Below are positions 25,652 to 34,824 of a stretch of DNA of 64,000 nucleotides, in pieces. This DNA comes from Exiguobacterium sp. SL-9 (GTDB lineage Bacteria; Bacillota; Bacilli; Exiguobacteriales; Exiguobacteriaceae): contig NZ_SJUO01000001.1 in the NCBI RefSeq assembly GCF_004336985.1, positions 124,001-188,000 on the forward strand, read 5' to 3'. Positions within the stretch are counted from its first letter, which is position 1. Each line of letters opens with the position of its first letter. The position numbers were made by a program, and so were the translations under genes. The notes beneath the pieces were generated by a model that made no database searches, was not told the DNA's origin, and worked only from the letters and a program-made list of their open reading frames with translations.

Positions 25652-28024
25652 ATGAAAAAACGTTCCATCCGCCGCACGACGCTCGCCGTCGCGCTGACAT
25701 CGGTCATGAGCGTCAGTGCGATCCCGGCCGTCGGTGCCGCCCCACTCGCCGCTTCACCGTTACCAACCCCGAGCAATACCGCCCCATTCGATCACAACAT
25801 CATCGATGAGGATCGACTCGCCAAAGCGCTCGAGAAACGAGGCGTCATCAAAAAGGGACTCTCGGCCTCCGAGCGTCACAAAGCCGTCGATGCATACATC
25901 GAGAAGAAACAAGGCAATGCGAAAGATGTCCATAAACATGGCTTGAACGATAAAGCCGCTGAAGCAAAAGAGAAGATACATAACCAATTCGAGAAAGAAT
26001 CGAAGCGTCTCCTCGACAAAGCGAAAAAAGGACAAGCAAATTATCGTAAAGGCAAGCCGAACGGCCAAGTGAAAGTCGATCCGGCCAAACAGGCGGGCTA
26101 TAACGGGGCTGTCCGTGAAGACAAAGTACTCGTCCTTCTTGTCGAGTATAGCGATTTCAAACATAACAACGTCGTTCAAGAAGAAGGTTATCTCTATAGC
26201 GACAACTTCAGCAAAGAGCACTACGAGCAGTATATGTTCGGCGACGAGTCGTTCGAACTGTTCAACGGTGAAAAAGTCCAAACATTCAAACAGTATTATG
26301 AAGAGCAGTCGGGCGGCAGCTACACGGTCGACGGCACGGTTTCTGACTGGTTGACTGTCCCGGGCACGGCGAAAGACTACGGTGGTGATAATCCGGCTGG
26401 CGGGAATGACAATATCGGACCAGGTCCGCGTCAACTCGTCAAAGATACGTTGAACGCGGCGGTCGCCTCAGGCATGGACCTCGCCGAATACGATCAGTAC
26501 GATTTATATGACCTCGACGGTGACGGCGACTTCAACGAGCCGGACGGCTTGGTCGACCACTTGATGATCATCCATGCCGGTACCGGCCAAGAAGCGGGTG
26601 GCGGTGTCCTCGGTGACGATGCAGTCTGGTCACACCGTTGGGTCGTCGGGAACAGCCCTTACCGTGTAGCTGGAACGACAGCAGACGTCCCGTACTGGGG
26701 TGGTCAAATGGCGGCATTCGATTACACGATCCAACCAGAAGACGGCGCAGTCGGCGTCTTCGCTCACGAATACGGTCACGACCTCGGTCTTCCAGATGAG
26801 TACGATACACAGTACACAGGTCAAGGCGAACCGGTCCAATCATGGTCGATTATGAGTGGCGGCAGCTGGGCTGGTAAAGTGGCAGGAACGGAGCCGACGA
26901 GCTTCTCGCCACAAAACAAGGAATACTTCCAAAAATTGATGGGCGGCAACTGGGCGAACATCACGGAAGTTGACCTTGAAGACATCACAAAACAAGGTTT
27001 CGTCTCGAAACTCGATCAATCGGTGACGAAATCGACGAACCCTGGCTTATTGAAAGTGAACCTTCCTGATAAGAAAGTAAAAGGCATCGAACCGGAATTC
27101 GGCGAGTATTACTACTACTCGACGAAAGGCGATAACTTGCATACCGAACTCGCGACACCGACGGTCACACTCGGCGCGGACGGGACGCTCGCTTTCGACA
27201 CACGTTTCGATATCGAGTATGACTACGATTACTTGTACGTGAACGCACTCAGTGGCGGCAAAGAAGTCGTCCTTGACGTCTACGGCGATGACAACACCGG
27301 AAACGGTGCGGAATCGACAAATGGCGCGTGGGTGAACAAATCGTACGACTTGTCTCAGTTCGCGAGTCAAGACGTGCAAATCGTCTTCGAATACGTGACG
27401 GACGGCGGTCTTGCCCTTGAAGGATTCGCACTCGACAACTTGTCGATCACGTCAGGCGGTCAATCGCTTCTCGCAGATGATGCGGAAGGCGCGGAGAAAG
27501 TCACGCTCGACGGCTTCGTCAAGTCGGACGGCTATGACACGAAACCGCACTACTACTACCTCGAATGGCGCAACCATGAAGGGGCAGACACAGGTCTCTT
27601 GAACGGCCGTGGCGTCAAGTACAACACAGGTCTCGTCGTCTGGTATGCGGATGACTCGTTCTCAGACAACTGGGTCGGCATCCACCCGGGTGAAGGTTTC
27701 CTCGGTGTCGTCGATTCACACCCTGAGGCCCTTATCGGCAACTTGAACGGTCAAGAGACAGTCACAGGCAGCACGCGTTACCAGATCGCAGACGCGGCGT
27801 TCAGCTTAGATAAGACGCTCCCTTGGTACATCGATTCACCGAGCCGTGGCATTTATGACTACAAAGCTCAACCAGGCGTGAAACAGTTCAACGACGCCAA
27901 CACGTACATCAACTCGCTCATCCCAGATGCGGGCCGTAAACTTCCACAATACGGACTCGTCGTCGACGTCGTCGGCGAAGCGAAAGACAACTCGGCTGGA
28001 GCCGTTTGGGTCCGGACGAAGTAA
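25652..28024 (+). CDS. inhA: secreted M6 metalloprotease, immune inhibitor A type
   Basis: This 790-residue secreted protease has a signal peptide (about 1-30, ending near VGAAPLAA), a charged propeptide rich in Lys (about 50-150), and the M6 catalytic domain with zinc motif HEYGH (His372, Glu373, His376) followed by LGLPDEYD. The C-terminal part is beta-sandwich-like. Relatives in Bacillus (InhA) degrade antibacterial and extracellular-matrix proteins. Length fits the family. GGAGG precedes the ATG. Role here is inferred: nutrient-protein hydrolysis or attack on host or rival peptides. Confidence 0.88.
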   Translation: MKKRSIRRTTLAVALTSVMSVSAIPAVGAAPLAASPLPTPSNTAPFDHNIIDEDRLAKALEKRGVIKKGLSASERHKAVDAYIEKKQGNAKDVHKHGLNDKAAEAKEKIHNQFEKESKRLLDKAKKGQANYRKGKPNGQVKVDPAKQAGYNGAVREDKVLVLLVEYSDFKHNNVVQEEGYLYSDNFSKEHYEQYMFGDESFELFNGEKVQTFKQYYEEQSGGSYTVDGTVSDWLTVPGTAKDYGGDNPAGGNDNIGPGPRQLVKDTLNAAVASGMDLAEYDQYDLYDLDGDGDFNEPDGLVDHLMIIHAGTGQEAGGGVLGDDAVWSHRWVVGNSPYRVAGTTADVPYWGGQMAAFDYTIQPEDGAVGVFAHEYGHDLGLPDEYDTQYTGQGEPVQSWSIMSGGSWAGKVAGTEPTSFSPQNKEYFQKLMGGNWANITEVDLEDITKQGFVSKLDQSVTKSTNPGLLKVNLPDKKVKGIEPEFGEYYYYSTKGDNLHTELATPTVTLGADGTLAFDTRFDIEYDYDYLYVNALSGGKEVVLDVYGDDNTGNGAESTNGAWVNKSYDLSQFASQDVQIVFEYVTDGGLALEGFALDNLSITSGGQSLLADDAEGAEKVTLDGFVKSDGYDTKPHYYYLEWRNHEGADTGLLNGRGVKYNTGLVVWYADDSFSDNWVGIHPGEGFLGVVDSHPEALIGNLNGQETVTGSTRYQIADAAFSLDKTLPWYIDSPSRGIYDYKAQPGVKQFNDANTYINSLIPDAGRKLPQYGLVVDVVGEAKDNSAGAVWVRTK

Positions 28025-28038
28025 GCTTAATTCAACGC

Positions 28039-28082
28039 ACCCCCGCCCTTCTCTCTATGAGGAGGACGGGGGTCTTATTATT
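28039..28082 (+). terminator. terminator of the protease gene
   Basis: ACCCCCG (28039-28045) pairs with CGGGGGT (28067-28073), followed by a T-rich tail. Confidence 0.7.
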
Positions 28083-28092
28083 CTAAAAAAGC

Positions 28093-28121
28093 TTGAAATT
28101 TCATGACAGACTGTGTAACAT
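28093..28121 (+). promoter_or_regulatory. promoter of tRNA-Thr
   Basis: TTGAAA at 28093-28098, 17 bases, TAACAT at 28116-28121, 13 bases before the tRNA. Confidence 0.7.
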
Positions 28122-28134
28122 ACTAGATGTAACC

Positions 28135-28205
28135 GCCTCTGTAGGTTAGTGGCAGACCTCAGCAATGGTAATGCTGCAGCACGAGTTCGATTCTCGTCGG
28201 AGGCA
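28135..28205 (+). tRNA. tRNA-Thr (anticodon GGT)
   Basis: This 71-base gene folds fully. The acceptor stem is GCCTCTG with CGGAGGC. The D-arm is GGTT with GACC (last pair T-G). The anticodon stem CAGCA with TGCTG holds GGT at 28167-28169, and the T-arm is ACGAG with CTCGT and loop TTCGATT. The discriminator is A. The 3' CCA is not encoded. G1-C72 and C2-G71 fit threonine identity. Base 32 is A, which is unusual. It has its own promoter and terminator and stands away from any rRNA operon. Confidence 0.85.
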
Positions 28206-28236
28206 TCAAATGGATTCCGTGACACGGACCAACACA

Positions 28237-28272
28237 AGCACTTTCTCAAACTCTTGAGAAAGTGCTTTTTTA
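28237..28272 (+). terminator. terminator of tRNA-Thr
   Basis: AGCACTTTCTCAA pairs with TTGAGAAAGTGCT and is followed by TTTTTT. Confidence 0.9.
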
Positions 28273-28343
28273 TTGTCTATCGCCCATCCTTATATTCCAA
28301 TAAATGGTATGATAAATAAATACTTATATAAAGGAGACTCGAT

Positions 28344-28904
28344 ATGAAACGTTTCATCATTCTACTTGCTGCCGTCGCCTTATTGGCCGCTTGTACCGAA
28401 CAGAAGACAGATTTTACGTCTGACCCACCCCCGAAAACTAAAAATGTCGTAATCGATGTATCCGAGACGCAACCTTTCTCCGAGCCCGTCCCGACCGAAG
28501 AAGAAGTCACAATCTTTTTAGGGTATCTTGAGTCTCTGAGCAGTGATACGCTCGGAGCGTTGCGTGTATCAGAGCAGGCGATTTTCCCCTGTGGGATGTC
28601 TTGTGAAGACCGTCCGCTCGACGAAATCTCTACGCAAATCGACAGTAACCGGGAAGAGCTCGAATCTGTCCGTGCCGACATTGATGAGATTCTCCCGGCG
28701 CTCGATCACCTTCTCGCATCTGACGCGTCAGGCATCGACCGTGAAGGGCTGACCAGCGTATTGAATGAACTCACAACCGTCAGTGAGGGGTTGACGCAGT
28801 TTTTAGAGGCCGATGATTGGGCTTATTGGGAAGATGCCCGTAGCCGATTGAATTACCTATCATCGATTATGAAGGGCATCGCTATTAATCTAAGTGGTGC
28901 ATGA
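28344..28904 (+). CDS. hypothetical lipoprotein
   Basis: This 186-residue protein has a signal peptide with lipobox LAAC (Cys17). The mature part is acidic and mostly helical, with two close Cys (FPCGMSCED) that could bridge or bind metal. No family recognised. AAAGGAGA precedes the ATG. It stands alone between the tRNA-Thr and queuosine transporter genes with its own terminator. Confidence 0.7.
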   Translation: MKRFIILLAAVALLAACTEQKTDFTSDPPPKTKNVVIDVSETQPFSEPVPTEEEVTIFLGYLESLSSDTLGALRVSEQAIFPCGMSCEDRPLDEISTQIDSNREELESVRADIDEILPALDHLLASDASGIDREGLTSVLNELTTVSEGLTQFLEADDWAYWEDARSRLNYLSSIMKGIAINLSGA

Positions 28905-28926
28905 TAGCATACCAACTAGATATATC

Positions 28927-28957
28927 GCTCTCATCCAACCCCGGATGAGAGCTTTTT
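28927..28957 (+). terminator. terminator of the lipoprotein gene
   Basis: GCTCTCATCC pairs with GGATGAGAGC around AACCCC, followed by TTTTT. Confidence 0.85.
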
Positions 28958-28979
28958 CCGTCCGGTCATGGAAACTGTC

Positions 28980-29008
28980 TTGACACGGTTTCCGTTCCTC
29001 TATAAACT
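28980..29008 (+). promoter_or_regulatory. promoter of the queuosine precursor transporter gene
   Basis: TTGACA at 28980-28985, 17 bases, TAAACT at 29003-29008. I searched the short leader for a preQ1 riboswitch and saw none. Confidence 0.65.
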
Positions 29009-29052
29009 TGTAAAGTTGACAGAATGAATGATTTGGAAGGAGTACGATCCCC

Positions 29053-29748
29053 ATGCTCAATGAATGGTTATGGATTCCTTCTGCCTTGCTCACGCTCGGT
29101 CTGCTCGTCCTCAGCTACAAGCTGTTCGGACGCGTCGGACTGTTCGCCTGGATCGCGATGGCCTCGGTCGTCGCCAACATCCAAGTGACGCAGCAGATTG
29201 TAATCGGTGGTTTCATCTTCACTCTCGGGAATATCGTCTACGGTTCCCTTTATTTAGCGACTGACATCTTGAACGAAAAATATGGTCGTCACACCGCCCG
29301 TAAAGGCGTCTGGCTTGGTTTCTTCATCTTGGTCGTCTCGACCGTGCTCATGCAGTACGCATTGCTCTATGAGCCGTTTGAGGAGGCGTTGTTCATGCAT
29401 GAGAGTTTCGAGGCGCTCTTCTCGATGCTTCCGCTCATTACGCTCGGTAGTCTCGCCGCGTACCTCGTCTCGCAACTGTTCGACGTCTTCATCTATTCGA
29501 AGATTCGTGCCAAGACAGGCGAGAAAAAATTATGGCTTCGGACGACTGGTTCGACCGTCGTCTCTCAGTTCATCGACACGCTCACGTTCTGTACGATTGC
29601 CTTTTGGGGTATGGAATGGGATATCTGGTGGAACATCTTCATCACGACGTATGTCGCCAAGTTCATCATCGCCTGGATGGCGACTCCGTTCATGTATTAT
29701 GCGAAACGAACTGTTCCACAGGACGATAAGACAGAAAAAGTAGCTTAA
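29053..29748 (+). CDS. queuosine precursor transporter (YhhQ/DUF165 family)
   Basis: This 231-residue membrane protein has about six to seven segments and the family marks ANIQVTQQIVIGGF, TLGNIVYGSLYLATDILNEKYG and SQLFDVFIYSKIR. E. coli YhhQ imports queuosine precursors (preQ0/preQ1); Bacillus relatives include YpdP. No queuosine synthesis genes are close by, which fits a salvage role. GGAAGGAG precedes the ATG. Confidence 0.85.
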   Translation: MLNEWLWIPSALLTLGLLVLSYKLFGRVGLFAWIAMASVVANIQVTQQIVIGGFIFTLGNIVYGSLYLATDILNEKYGRHTARKGVWLGFFILVVSTVLMQYALLYEPFEEALFMHESFEALFSMLPLITLGSLAAYLVSQLFDVFIYSKIRAKTGEKKLWLRTTGSTVVSQFIDTLTFCTIAFWGMEWDIWWNIFITTYVAKFIIAWMATPFMYYAKRTVPQDDKTEKVA

Positions 29749-29750
29749 TC

Positions 29751-29783
29751 AAAACCGCGAGCCGATGGGCTCGCGGTTTTTTT
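29751..29783. terminator. bidirectional terminator
   Basis: AAAACCGCGAGCC and GGGCTCGCGGTTTT face each other around a three-base loop, with T-runs for both flanking genes. Confidence 0.85.
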
Positions 29784-30030
29784 ACTTTCCTGTGATGTGA
29801 AGCCGCACCGCATAAGGACGTGCGTCTTCAAGCGACGATTTCTCCCGACAAACGGTGAGCGCCACGTACGCGTCGATGGCGAGCACCTCGATGGCCTCGT
29901 CCGTCGCCTCGACCTCTAGTATGGTGTAGGGCGGAAGTTGTTCGAGCTTAACCCACTGCCCGTGTAAATTTTTCGCGTAGATGATTGGTTCGTCGATCGA
30001 ATAGCGTCGGAGTAAATCCTTGACGTTCAT
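29782..30030 (-). CDS. hypothetical small protein
   Basis: This 82-residue protein starts MNVKDLLRRYSIDEPIIYAKN and looks compact and mixed alpha/beta. No family recognised. GAGGAGGGG precedes the ATG, so the gene is real. It shares a terminator with the queuosine transporter gene and is divergent from the PilZ gene. Confidence 0.65.
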   Translation of the reverse strand: MNVKDLLRRYSIDEPIIYAKNLHGQWVKLEQLPPYTILEVEATDEAIEVLAIDAYVALTVCREKSSLEDARPYAVRLHITGK

Positions 30031-30176
30031 GCGACCCCTCCTCTATCCACTCTGTCTTTCCATTATAGAAAGCGTTTGCAGTTCTGTAAACCGAGCTTCC
30101 TAACTTTCGGTGTTTTCCGTACTTCACGATTTGCTTCAAATAGCCGATAATCTAGGTAGAGAAATGAGGTGAACCG

Positions 30177-30533
30177 ATGCGCTATCGACGACAAGAAACA
30201 TTTCGCTATATTTTACCGAACCCCCGCTTCATCCCTTATCGCCTCATCTGGGAAGAGAAAGAACTCCATGACGGGGAAGCACAACTGCTCAATATCAGTG
30301 CCCACGGTCTGAAGATGCGGTGCGACTACTTATTCCCGCTTTCTGAAGGATTAAAAGTTCAAATCAAACTCGATCTCGTTCCGTTGATTCAACCAATCGA
30401 TCTCACCGGCCACGTCCGTCATCGCGGACAAATGGGGAGCCTGTATGATTACGGAATTCGACTCGACGCGAACTCTGACGAGACCCAGCAACTCGTGACG
30501 ATGATCAAGGCGTATGCGCGCGAAAACCAATGA
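30177..30533 (+). CDS. PilZ-domain protein (c-di-GMP receptor)
   Basis: This 118-residue single-domain protein carries the PilZ c-di-GMP motifs: RRQETFR at residues 4-10 (the RxxxR element) and NISAHGLKM (D/N-x-S-x-x-G). It should bind c-di-GMP in the cytosol and change the activity of a partner. Motility is a common target in Bacillota (YpfA/DgrA type). AGGTGAACCG precedes the ATG. It links to the diguanylate cyclase at 41982 and the degenerate GGDEF protein at 4987. Confidence 0.82.
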   Translation: MRYRRQETFRYILPNPRFIPYRLIWEEKELHDGEAQLLNISAHGLKMRCDYLFPLSEGLKVQIKLDLVPLIQPIDLTGHVRHRGQMGSLYDYGIRLDANSDETQQLVTMIKAYARENQ

Positions 30534-30620
30534 GAACGTGTCGATTGACACTTCTCATTTTTTGTTCGCTTGATTCCGGGGTATACTATAAGAAACAGAG
30601 ACAGACTCGAGGTGTAGGGT

Positions 30621-31253
30621 ATGACTAGAAAGCTATTACTCATTCCGTGGGCCGCTGCGATTGCCATCGCGCTGCTTGGCCCGAACGAACCGTTCTCGAG
30701 CCGGTTTTTGCTCGACTTTCTCACGTATAATACGGATGCCTATGAAGGATATTCGCTCTCGCTCTTCAGCATCCTAGGCGTCTATCCGCTCGCCTTGTTA
30801 CCACTTCTGTGGTCCGAGGTGAACCAGTTGCGCCCGAACCCGCTCTTACCGGCAGCGACTGGTTTCGTCGTCGGAGGTTTCATCATTGCCCCATATTTAG
30901 CGTTTGCACGACAGTCGCCTTATCCAACGCCAATCAAACCGCTCCCGACTCGTCTGCTTGGCGTATTGCTCCTGCTCGTCACGATCGGCTTGTTCATTGC
31001 CGCATCCACGACTGGAAACGTGGCCGAGTATTGGTCATACGTCGAACAGAATCAATTTGTCCGGACAATGACGGTCGACTTCTTCTTACTCGCCTTCATC
31101 CAGATCACATTGATGAACCGGGATGCCAAACGCTATAAAATGAGTTTGTCCCCGTTGCCTTACATTCCATTATTCGGCTTGTTGTTTTGGCTGATCATTC
31201 GCCACAAACAACCGTTCAATGAGGCACCGCCAAACCGACAGACATTAAAATGA
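30621..31253 (+). CDS. hypothetical six-segment membrane protein
   Basis: This 210-residue protein has six hydrophobic segments (about 4-22, 44-68, 75-97, 112-132, 147-164 and 180-200). A TATACT box lies about 30 bases upstream, and AGGTGTAGGG precedes the ATG. No family recognised. Confidence 0.65.
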   Translation: MTRKLLLIPWAAAIAIALLGPNEPFSSRFLLDFLTYNTDAYEGYSLSLFSILGVYPLALLPLLWSEVNQLRPNPLLPAATGFVVGGFIIAPYLAFARQSPYPTPIKPLPTRLLGVLLLLVTIGLFIAASTTGNVAEYWSYVEQNQFVRTMTVDFFLLAFIQITLMNRDAKRYKMSLSPLPYIPLFGLLFWLIIRHKQPFNEAPPNRQTLK

Positions 31254-31374
31254 CATCTGCCCCTTTCGCTTTCGTCGCGAGGGGGCATTGCAATGGAAAT
31301 CAGGATCATGGTTCCCAAATCAAATCAGCTGCTTTATACTGAGACTTCAGCTATAGACGAAAGAAGGTACACAC

Positions 31375-31647
31375 ATGAGATTTTTTAAAGTAATGACGCA
31401 TACGAACGATAAAGCCGAAGAAATCATCTTGAGCGAATATTTCAAAATCAACGATAAACAAGTGGATCAGTTTTTGAAGGATACGCTCGAACTTGATATG
31501 TACGATCAGAAAGTGACGCTCAAAGAATGTCAAGTCGCAAAAGACCGTTGGGAATGCCCGGTCGGCGATTTCGTCATCGTCGAATACTTCAATGAGAAAG
31601 AGTTCGACAAATTGAATGAGTTCCGGACTCCGGCACCAAAAAAATAA
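31375..31647 (+). CDS. hypothetical small cytosolic protein
   Basis: This 90-residue charged protein starts MRFFKVMTHTNDKAEEIILS. No membrane segment or known motif. AGAAGG precedes the ATG, and a strong terminator follows. Function unknown. Confidence 0.65.
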   Translation: MRFFKVMTHTNDKAEEIILSEYFKINDKQVDQFLKDTLELDMYDQKVTLKECQVAKDRWECPVGDFVIVEYFNEKEFDKLNEFRTPAPKK

Positions 31648-31653
31648 CGTCAT

Positions 31654-31691
31654 AAAAAAGACTTTCCGACAAAATCGGAAAGTCTTTTTTT
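31654..31691. terminator. bidirectional terminator
   Basis: GACTTTCCGA pairs with TCGGAAAGTC, with an A-run before and a T-run after. Confidence 0.85.
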
Positions 31692-31717
31692 ATGGATCTT
31701 CCTTCATGGAAGTTTCC

Positions 31718-31852
31718 TTATTCTGATTCTTTGTCGTCTTCTTCAGGTGCCGGGTCCGGATGTTGTGTCGGAGCCGGTTTTGTAGCCGGATTTGATTCTT
31801 CGTCCGGTACTGGGTCCGGGTGAACCCCTGGTTGTGATTCATCGCGTTTCAT
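31718..31852 (-). CDS. 44-residue proline-rich acidic protein
   Basis: ATG 31852 to TAA 31718 follows GAGGAGGTATGCTCA, an excellent ribosome site. The 44 residues hold ten Pro and thirteen Asp/Glu, with an internal repeat HPDPVP (11-16) and HPDPAP (31-36). It should be disordered. It lies 56 bases downstream of the P-type ATPase gene in the same direction. No family or function known. Confidence 0.65.
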   Translation of the reverse strand: MKRDESQPGVHPDPVPDEESNPATKPAPTQHPDPAPEEDDKESE

Positions 31853-31908
31853 TGAGCATACCTCCTCTGCATAATGGACTAATTCCACATTAGGCACTGG
31901 TCAAAACA

Positions 31909-34572
31909 TCAGTGTATGTCTTTGTTGCCGATGACACGTCGCGAAATCGCTTTCTCGATCTCAACGATGACGAAGACGATGAGGCCGAATACGACCGGAT
32001 AAATCCAGTCTTGCAGTTCAAGCGCTGCCGTGCCGAACAACGTATGCATGAACGGGACGTACGTGATGAACAGCTGCAACCCGATCAATAGCGCCGAGAC
32101 GACGAAGGCGATCTTGTTGTCAAAGAAGTGACGGTTGAACGCTGGTGCGAGCTCGGTCCGACAGTTGAACAAGTGGAATAGTTGCGCCATGACGATCGTG
32201 TTGAGCGTGATGGTCTGCAACTTGTCGGTCGAATAATCAAAGTCGCCGAGCATATAATTGATGAGCAAACTTCCGCCCCCGATCAAAATCGAGACGAACG
32301 TGATGCGGAAGACGTAATATCGACTGAGGAGCGGGACGTTCGCTGGACGCGGCGGCCGTTTCATCGTGCTTTCTTCAAGCGGCTCGAACGCGATGGCGAG
32401 CGAGAGCGTGATGGCGACGACCATGTTGACCCAGAGGATTTGAACCGGGCTGAGTGGTGCCGCGGCGCCGAGCAAGATGCTCATCGCGACGAGGAGCGCT
32501 TGCCCCCCGTTTGTCGGGAGCAAGAACAAAATCGTCTTCTTCAAGTTATCGTAGACACGGCGTCCTTCACGGACGGCGTTGTAAATCGTCTTGAAGTTAT
32601 CGTCGACGAGTACCATCTGCGAGGCCTCTTTCGCGACTTCCGTTCCTTTAATCCCCATCGCGACACCGATGTCGGCCCGTTTCAAGGCCGGTGCGTCATT
32701 GACGCCGTCTCCGGTCATCGACGTGATTAAGCCGTTCTGTTGCAACCCTTTGACGAGACGAAGTTTATCGTTCGGGCTCGTCCGGGCGAAGACGTCATTA
32801 TGAATCGACGCCTCTTTGATTTCTTCGTCAGTCATGTTCGTCAATTCTTTCCCTTCAAGGGCGCCTTCCACTTCCATACCAAGTTCTCGGGCGATGGCGA
32901 CCGCCGTATCTTTATGGTCACCCGTGATCATCTTGATGCGGATACCAGCGTCACGGCAAGCGGCGACCGCTTCGATCGCTTCTTGACGTGGTGGGTCGAC
33001 GATGCCATATAGGCCGAGGAACGTAATGCCGTTCTCGACGTCTTCATGGTCGACCGTCTCCTTCGAGGCGTCGACGCGCTTGAAGCCACCCCCGAGCACG
33101 CGTTGTCCGCGGTCAGCAATCTCTTTTCGTTTCTCATCCCAGTAGGCGCGGTCGAACTCCGTATCTTCCGCCATATCGAATAGGCGGTCCGGTGCTCCTT
33201 TAATAAAGATCATACGCTCGCCTTTATAATCGACAAGCGTCGCCATGTATTTGTACTCCGAATCGAATGGAATCTTCGAGATGACGTTCAAACGTTCGAT
33301 CGGCCGCTCCGCTTTCTCAGCGAGCGTGAGCAGACAAGCTTCCGTCGGGTCACCGTTGACGACCCATTCTCCGCCCTCTTCATACAGCTGGGCGTCGTTA
33401 CACGTTTTCCCGACCGTGAGAAGATCGATCATCGACTCATCGTCGTCCAAATCGAACGGCTGCCCATTGATCTCCAAATCGCCGTCCGGGGCGTACCCAC
33501 TCCCCGACACCTCGATGTCATGTTTCGCAGTGACGACTTGTTTAACGGTCATTTCATTCTTTGTCAATGTCCCGGTCTTATCCGTACAGATGACAGAGAC
33601 GGCACCGAGCGTCTCGACCGATGGCAAACTGCGGACGATGGCTTTTTTCTCAGCCATGTTGCGAACGCCGAGTGCGAGGATGATCGAGATGACGGCTGGC
33701 AAGCCTTCTGGGATGGCGGCGACAGCGAGACCGATCGTCGTCAGCATCAACTCGATCGGATCAAATTCACGGACGAAGTAACCAAATGCATAAATAACAA
33801 CTGAGATGACGAGAATCGCGATGGATACCGTTTGACCAAACTTCGTCGTCTGGCGGATGAGCGGCGTTTTGACCGTTTCGACTTCAGCGATCGAAGCGTT
33901 GATTTGACCGAGCTCCGTGCCTTCTCCGATCGATGTGACAATCGCTTTCGCACTTCCTGTCGCGACGCTCGTACCGGAATAGATCATGTTTTTGCGATCA
34001 CCGAGGACGGCATCTTCTGGGACGACTTGAATCTTTTTCTCGACTGTTGTCGCTTCACCCGTTAAAGCCGATTCCTCAACTTTAAACTTCTCGGCTTGAA
34101 TGACTCGTGCGTCAGCCGGAACCTTGTCACCGGCGGCTAGGACCAAAATGTCCCCAACGACGAGGTCGCTCGAGTCGACTTGAATTTGCTTGCCGTCACG
34201 AATGACGCTCGCTTTCGTCTCGAGTAACTTTTTGATGCCTTCTAACGCTTGTTCGGCCTTGTTCTCCTGTAGATACCCGACGACCGCGATAATCGTCACG
34301 ACGAGCACGATGACGATCGTATCGATGTACTCCCCTAAAAAGCCGGTGACGACAGCGGCGCCAAGTAAGACGAAGACAAGAATATCATTGAATTGACGCA
34401 AAAATTTTATGATTTCAGGTGTCTTCTCTTTCTCGGGCAATACGTTTTTCCCGTACTGTTCCTGCCGACTTGACACTTCATCTTTCGACAGACCGCTAGC
34501 CGTGTCCGTCTCAAGCGAACTCCTTACCGCATCCGGTTCGAGTGCGTGCCAATTTTTGTTCTCCATCTGCAT
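31909..34572 (-). CDS. cation-transporting P-type ATPase, P2/CtpF-like
   Basis: This 887-residue pump has the P-type marks in order: N-terminal cation-ATPase domain, TGEAT, the phosphorylated Asp in CTDKTGTLTKNE, KGAPDRLF, and TGDGVNDAPALK, with about ten membrane segments. Segment 4 keeps PEGLPAVISI, but segment 5 reads LPTNGGQALL and segment 6 NMVVAITLS, without the acidic residues that bind Ca2+ in SERCA-type pumps. Mycobacterial CtpF-type pumps show the same change. The ion is therefore uncertain. Start ATG 34572 after AAGGAGGAG. Confidence 0.82.
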   Translation of the reverse strand: MQMENKNWHALEPDAVRSSLETDTASGLSKDEVSSRQEQYGKNVLPEKEKTPEIIKFLRQFNDILVFVLLGAAVVTGFLGEYIDTIVIVLVVTIIAVVGYLQENKAEQALEGIKKLLETKASVIRDGKQIQVDSSDLVVGDILVLAAGDKVPADARVIQAEKFKVEESALTGEATTVEKKIQVVPEDAVLGDRKNMIYSGTSVATGSAKAIVTSIGEGTELGQINASIAEVETVKTPLIRQTTKFGQTVSIAILVISVVIYAFGYFVREFDPIELMLTTIGLAVAAIPEGLPAVISIILALGVRNMAEKKAIVRSLPSVETLGAVSVICTDKTGTLTKNEMTVKQVVTAKHDIEVSGSGYAPDGDLEINGQPFDLDDDESMIDLLTVGKTCNDAQLYEEGGEWVVNGDPTEACLLTLAEKAERPIERLNVISKIPFDSEYKYMATLVDYKGERMIFIKGAPDRLFDMAEDTEFDRAYWDEKRKEIADRGQRVLGGGFKRVDASKETVDHEDVENGITFLGLYGIVDPPRQEAIEAVAACRDAGIRIKMITGDHKDTAVAIARELGMEVEGALEGKELTNMTDEEIKEASIHNDVFARTSPNDKLRLVKGLQQNGLITSMTGDGVNDAPALKRADIGVAMGIKGTEVAKEASQMVLVDDNFKTIYNAVREGRRVYDNLKKTILFLLPTNGGQALLVAMSILLGAAAPLSPVQILWVNMVVAITLSLAIAFEPLEESTMKRPPRPANVPLLSRYYVFRITFVSILIGGGSLLINYMLGDFDYSTDKLQTITLNTIVMAQLFHLFNCRTELAPAFNRHFFDNKIAFVVSALLIGLQLFITYVPFMHTLFGTAALELQDWIYPVVFGLIVFVIVEIEKAISRRVIGNKDIH

Positions 34573-34824
34573 CTCTACTCCTCCTTGGTCATTCCTATAT
34601 GAAAAGTCTTTCCTCTTCCTATTTCCCACTCCTGGGCTCACTGACACATATGAGCTCGGTTTTTCACGATTTTTTTCAAACATTCCGTTCACAATTTTCC
34701 AAAACGATAAGTGGAAACGCTACCATTAAAAAAAGTCGTGTCAGATGAATGAAATGGCTTTACAGAACCGTTCAGATGGTTAAATATAGAGGAAATATAA
34801 AATAGAGAGAAAGAGGTACAACGT

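Noticed and set aside
25760-26434. 224-residue minus-strand frame inside the M6 protease gene
   Set aside because: It is opposite the propeptide and catalytic domain of a clear gene; its composition reflects the complementary strand.
28957-29052. preQ1 riboswitch before the queuosine precursor transporter
   Set aside because: No preQ1-type stem and A-rich tail could be found between the promoter and the start codon.
30066-30079. cre-like AGAAAGCGTTTGCA
   Set aside because: Two fixed positions fail and the genes on both sides are unlikely CcpA targets.
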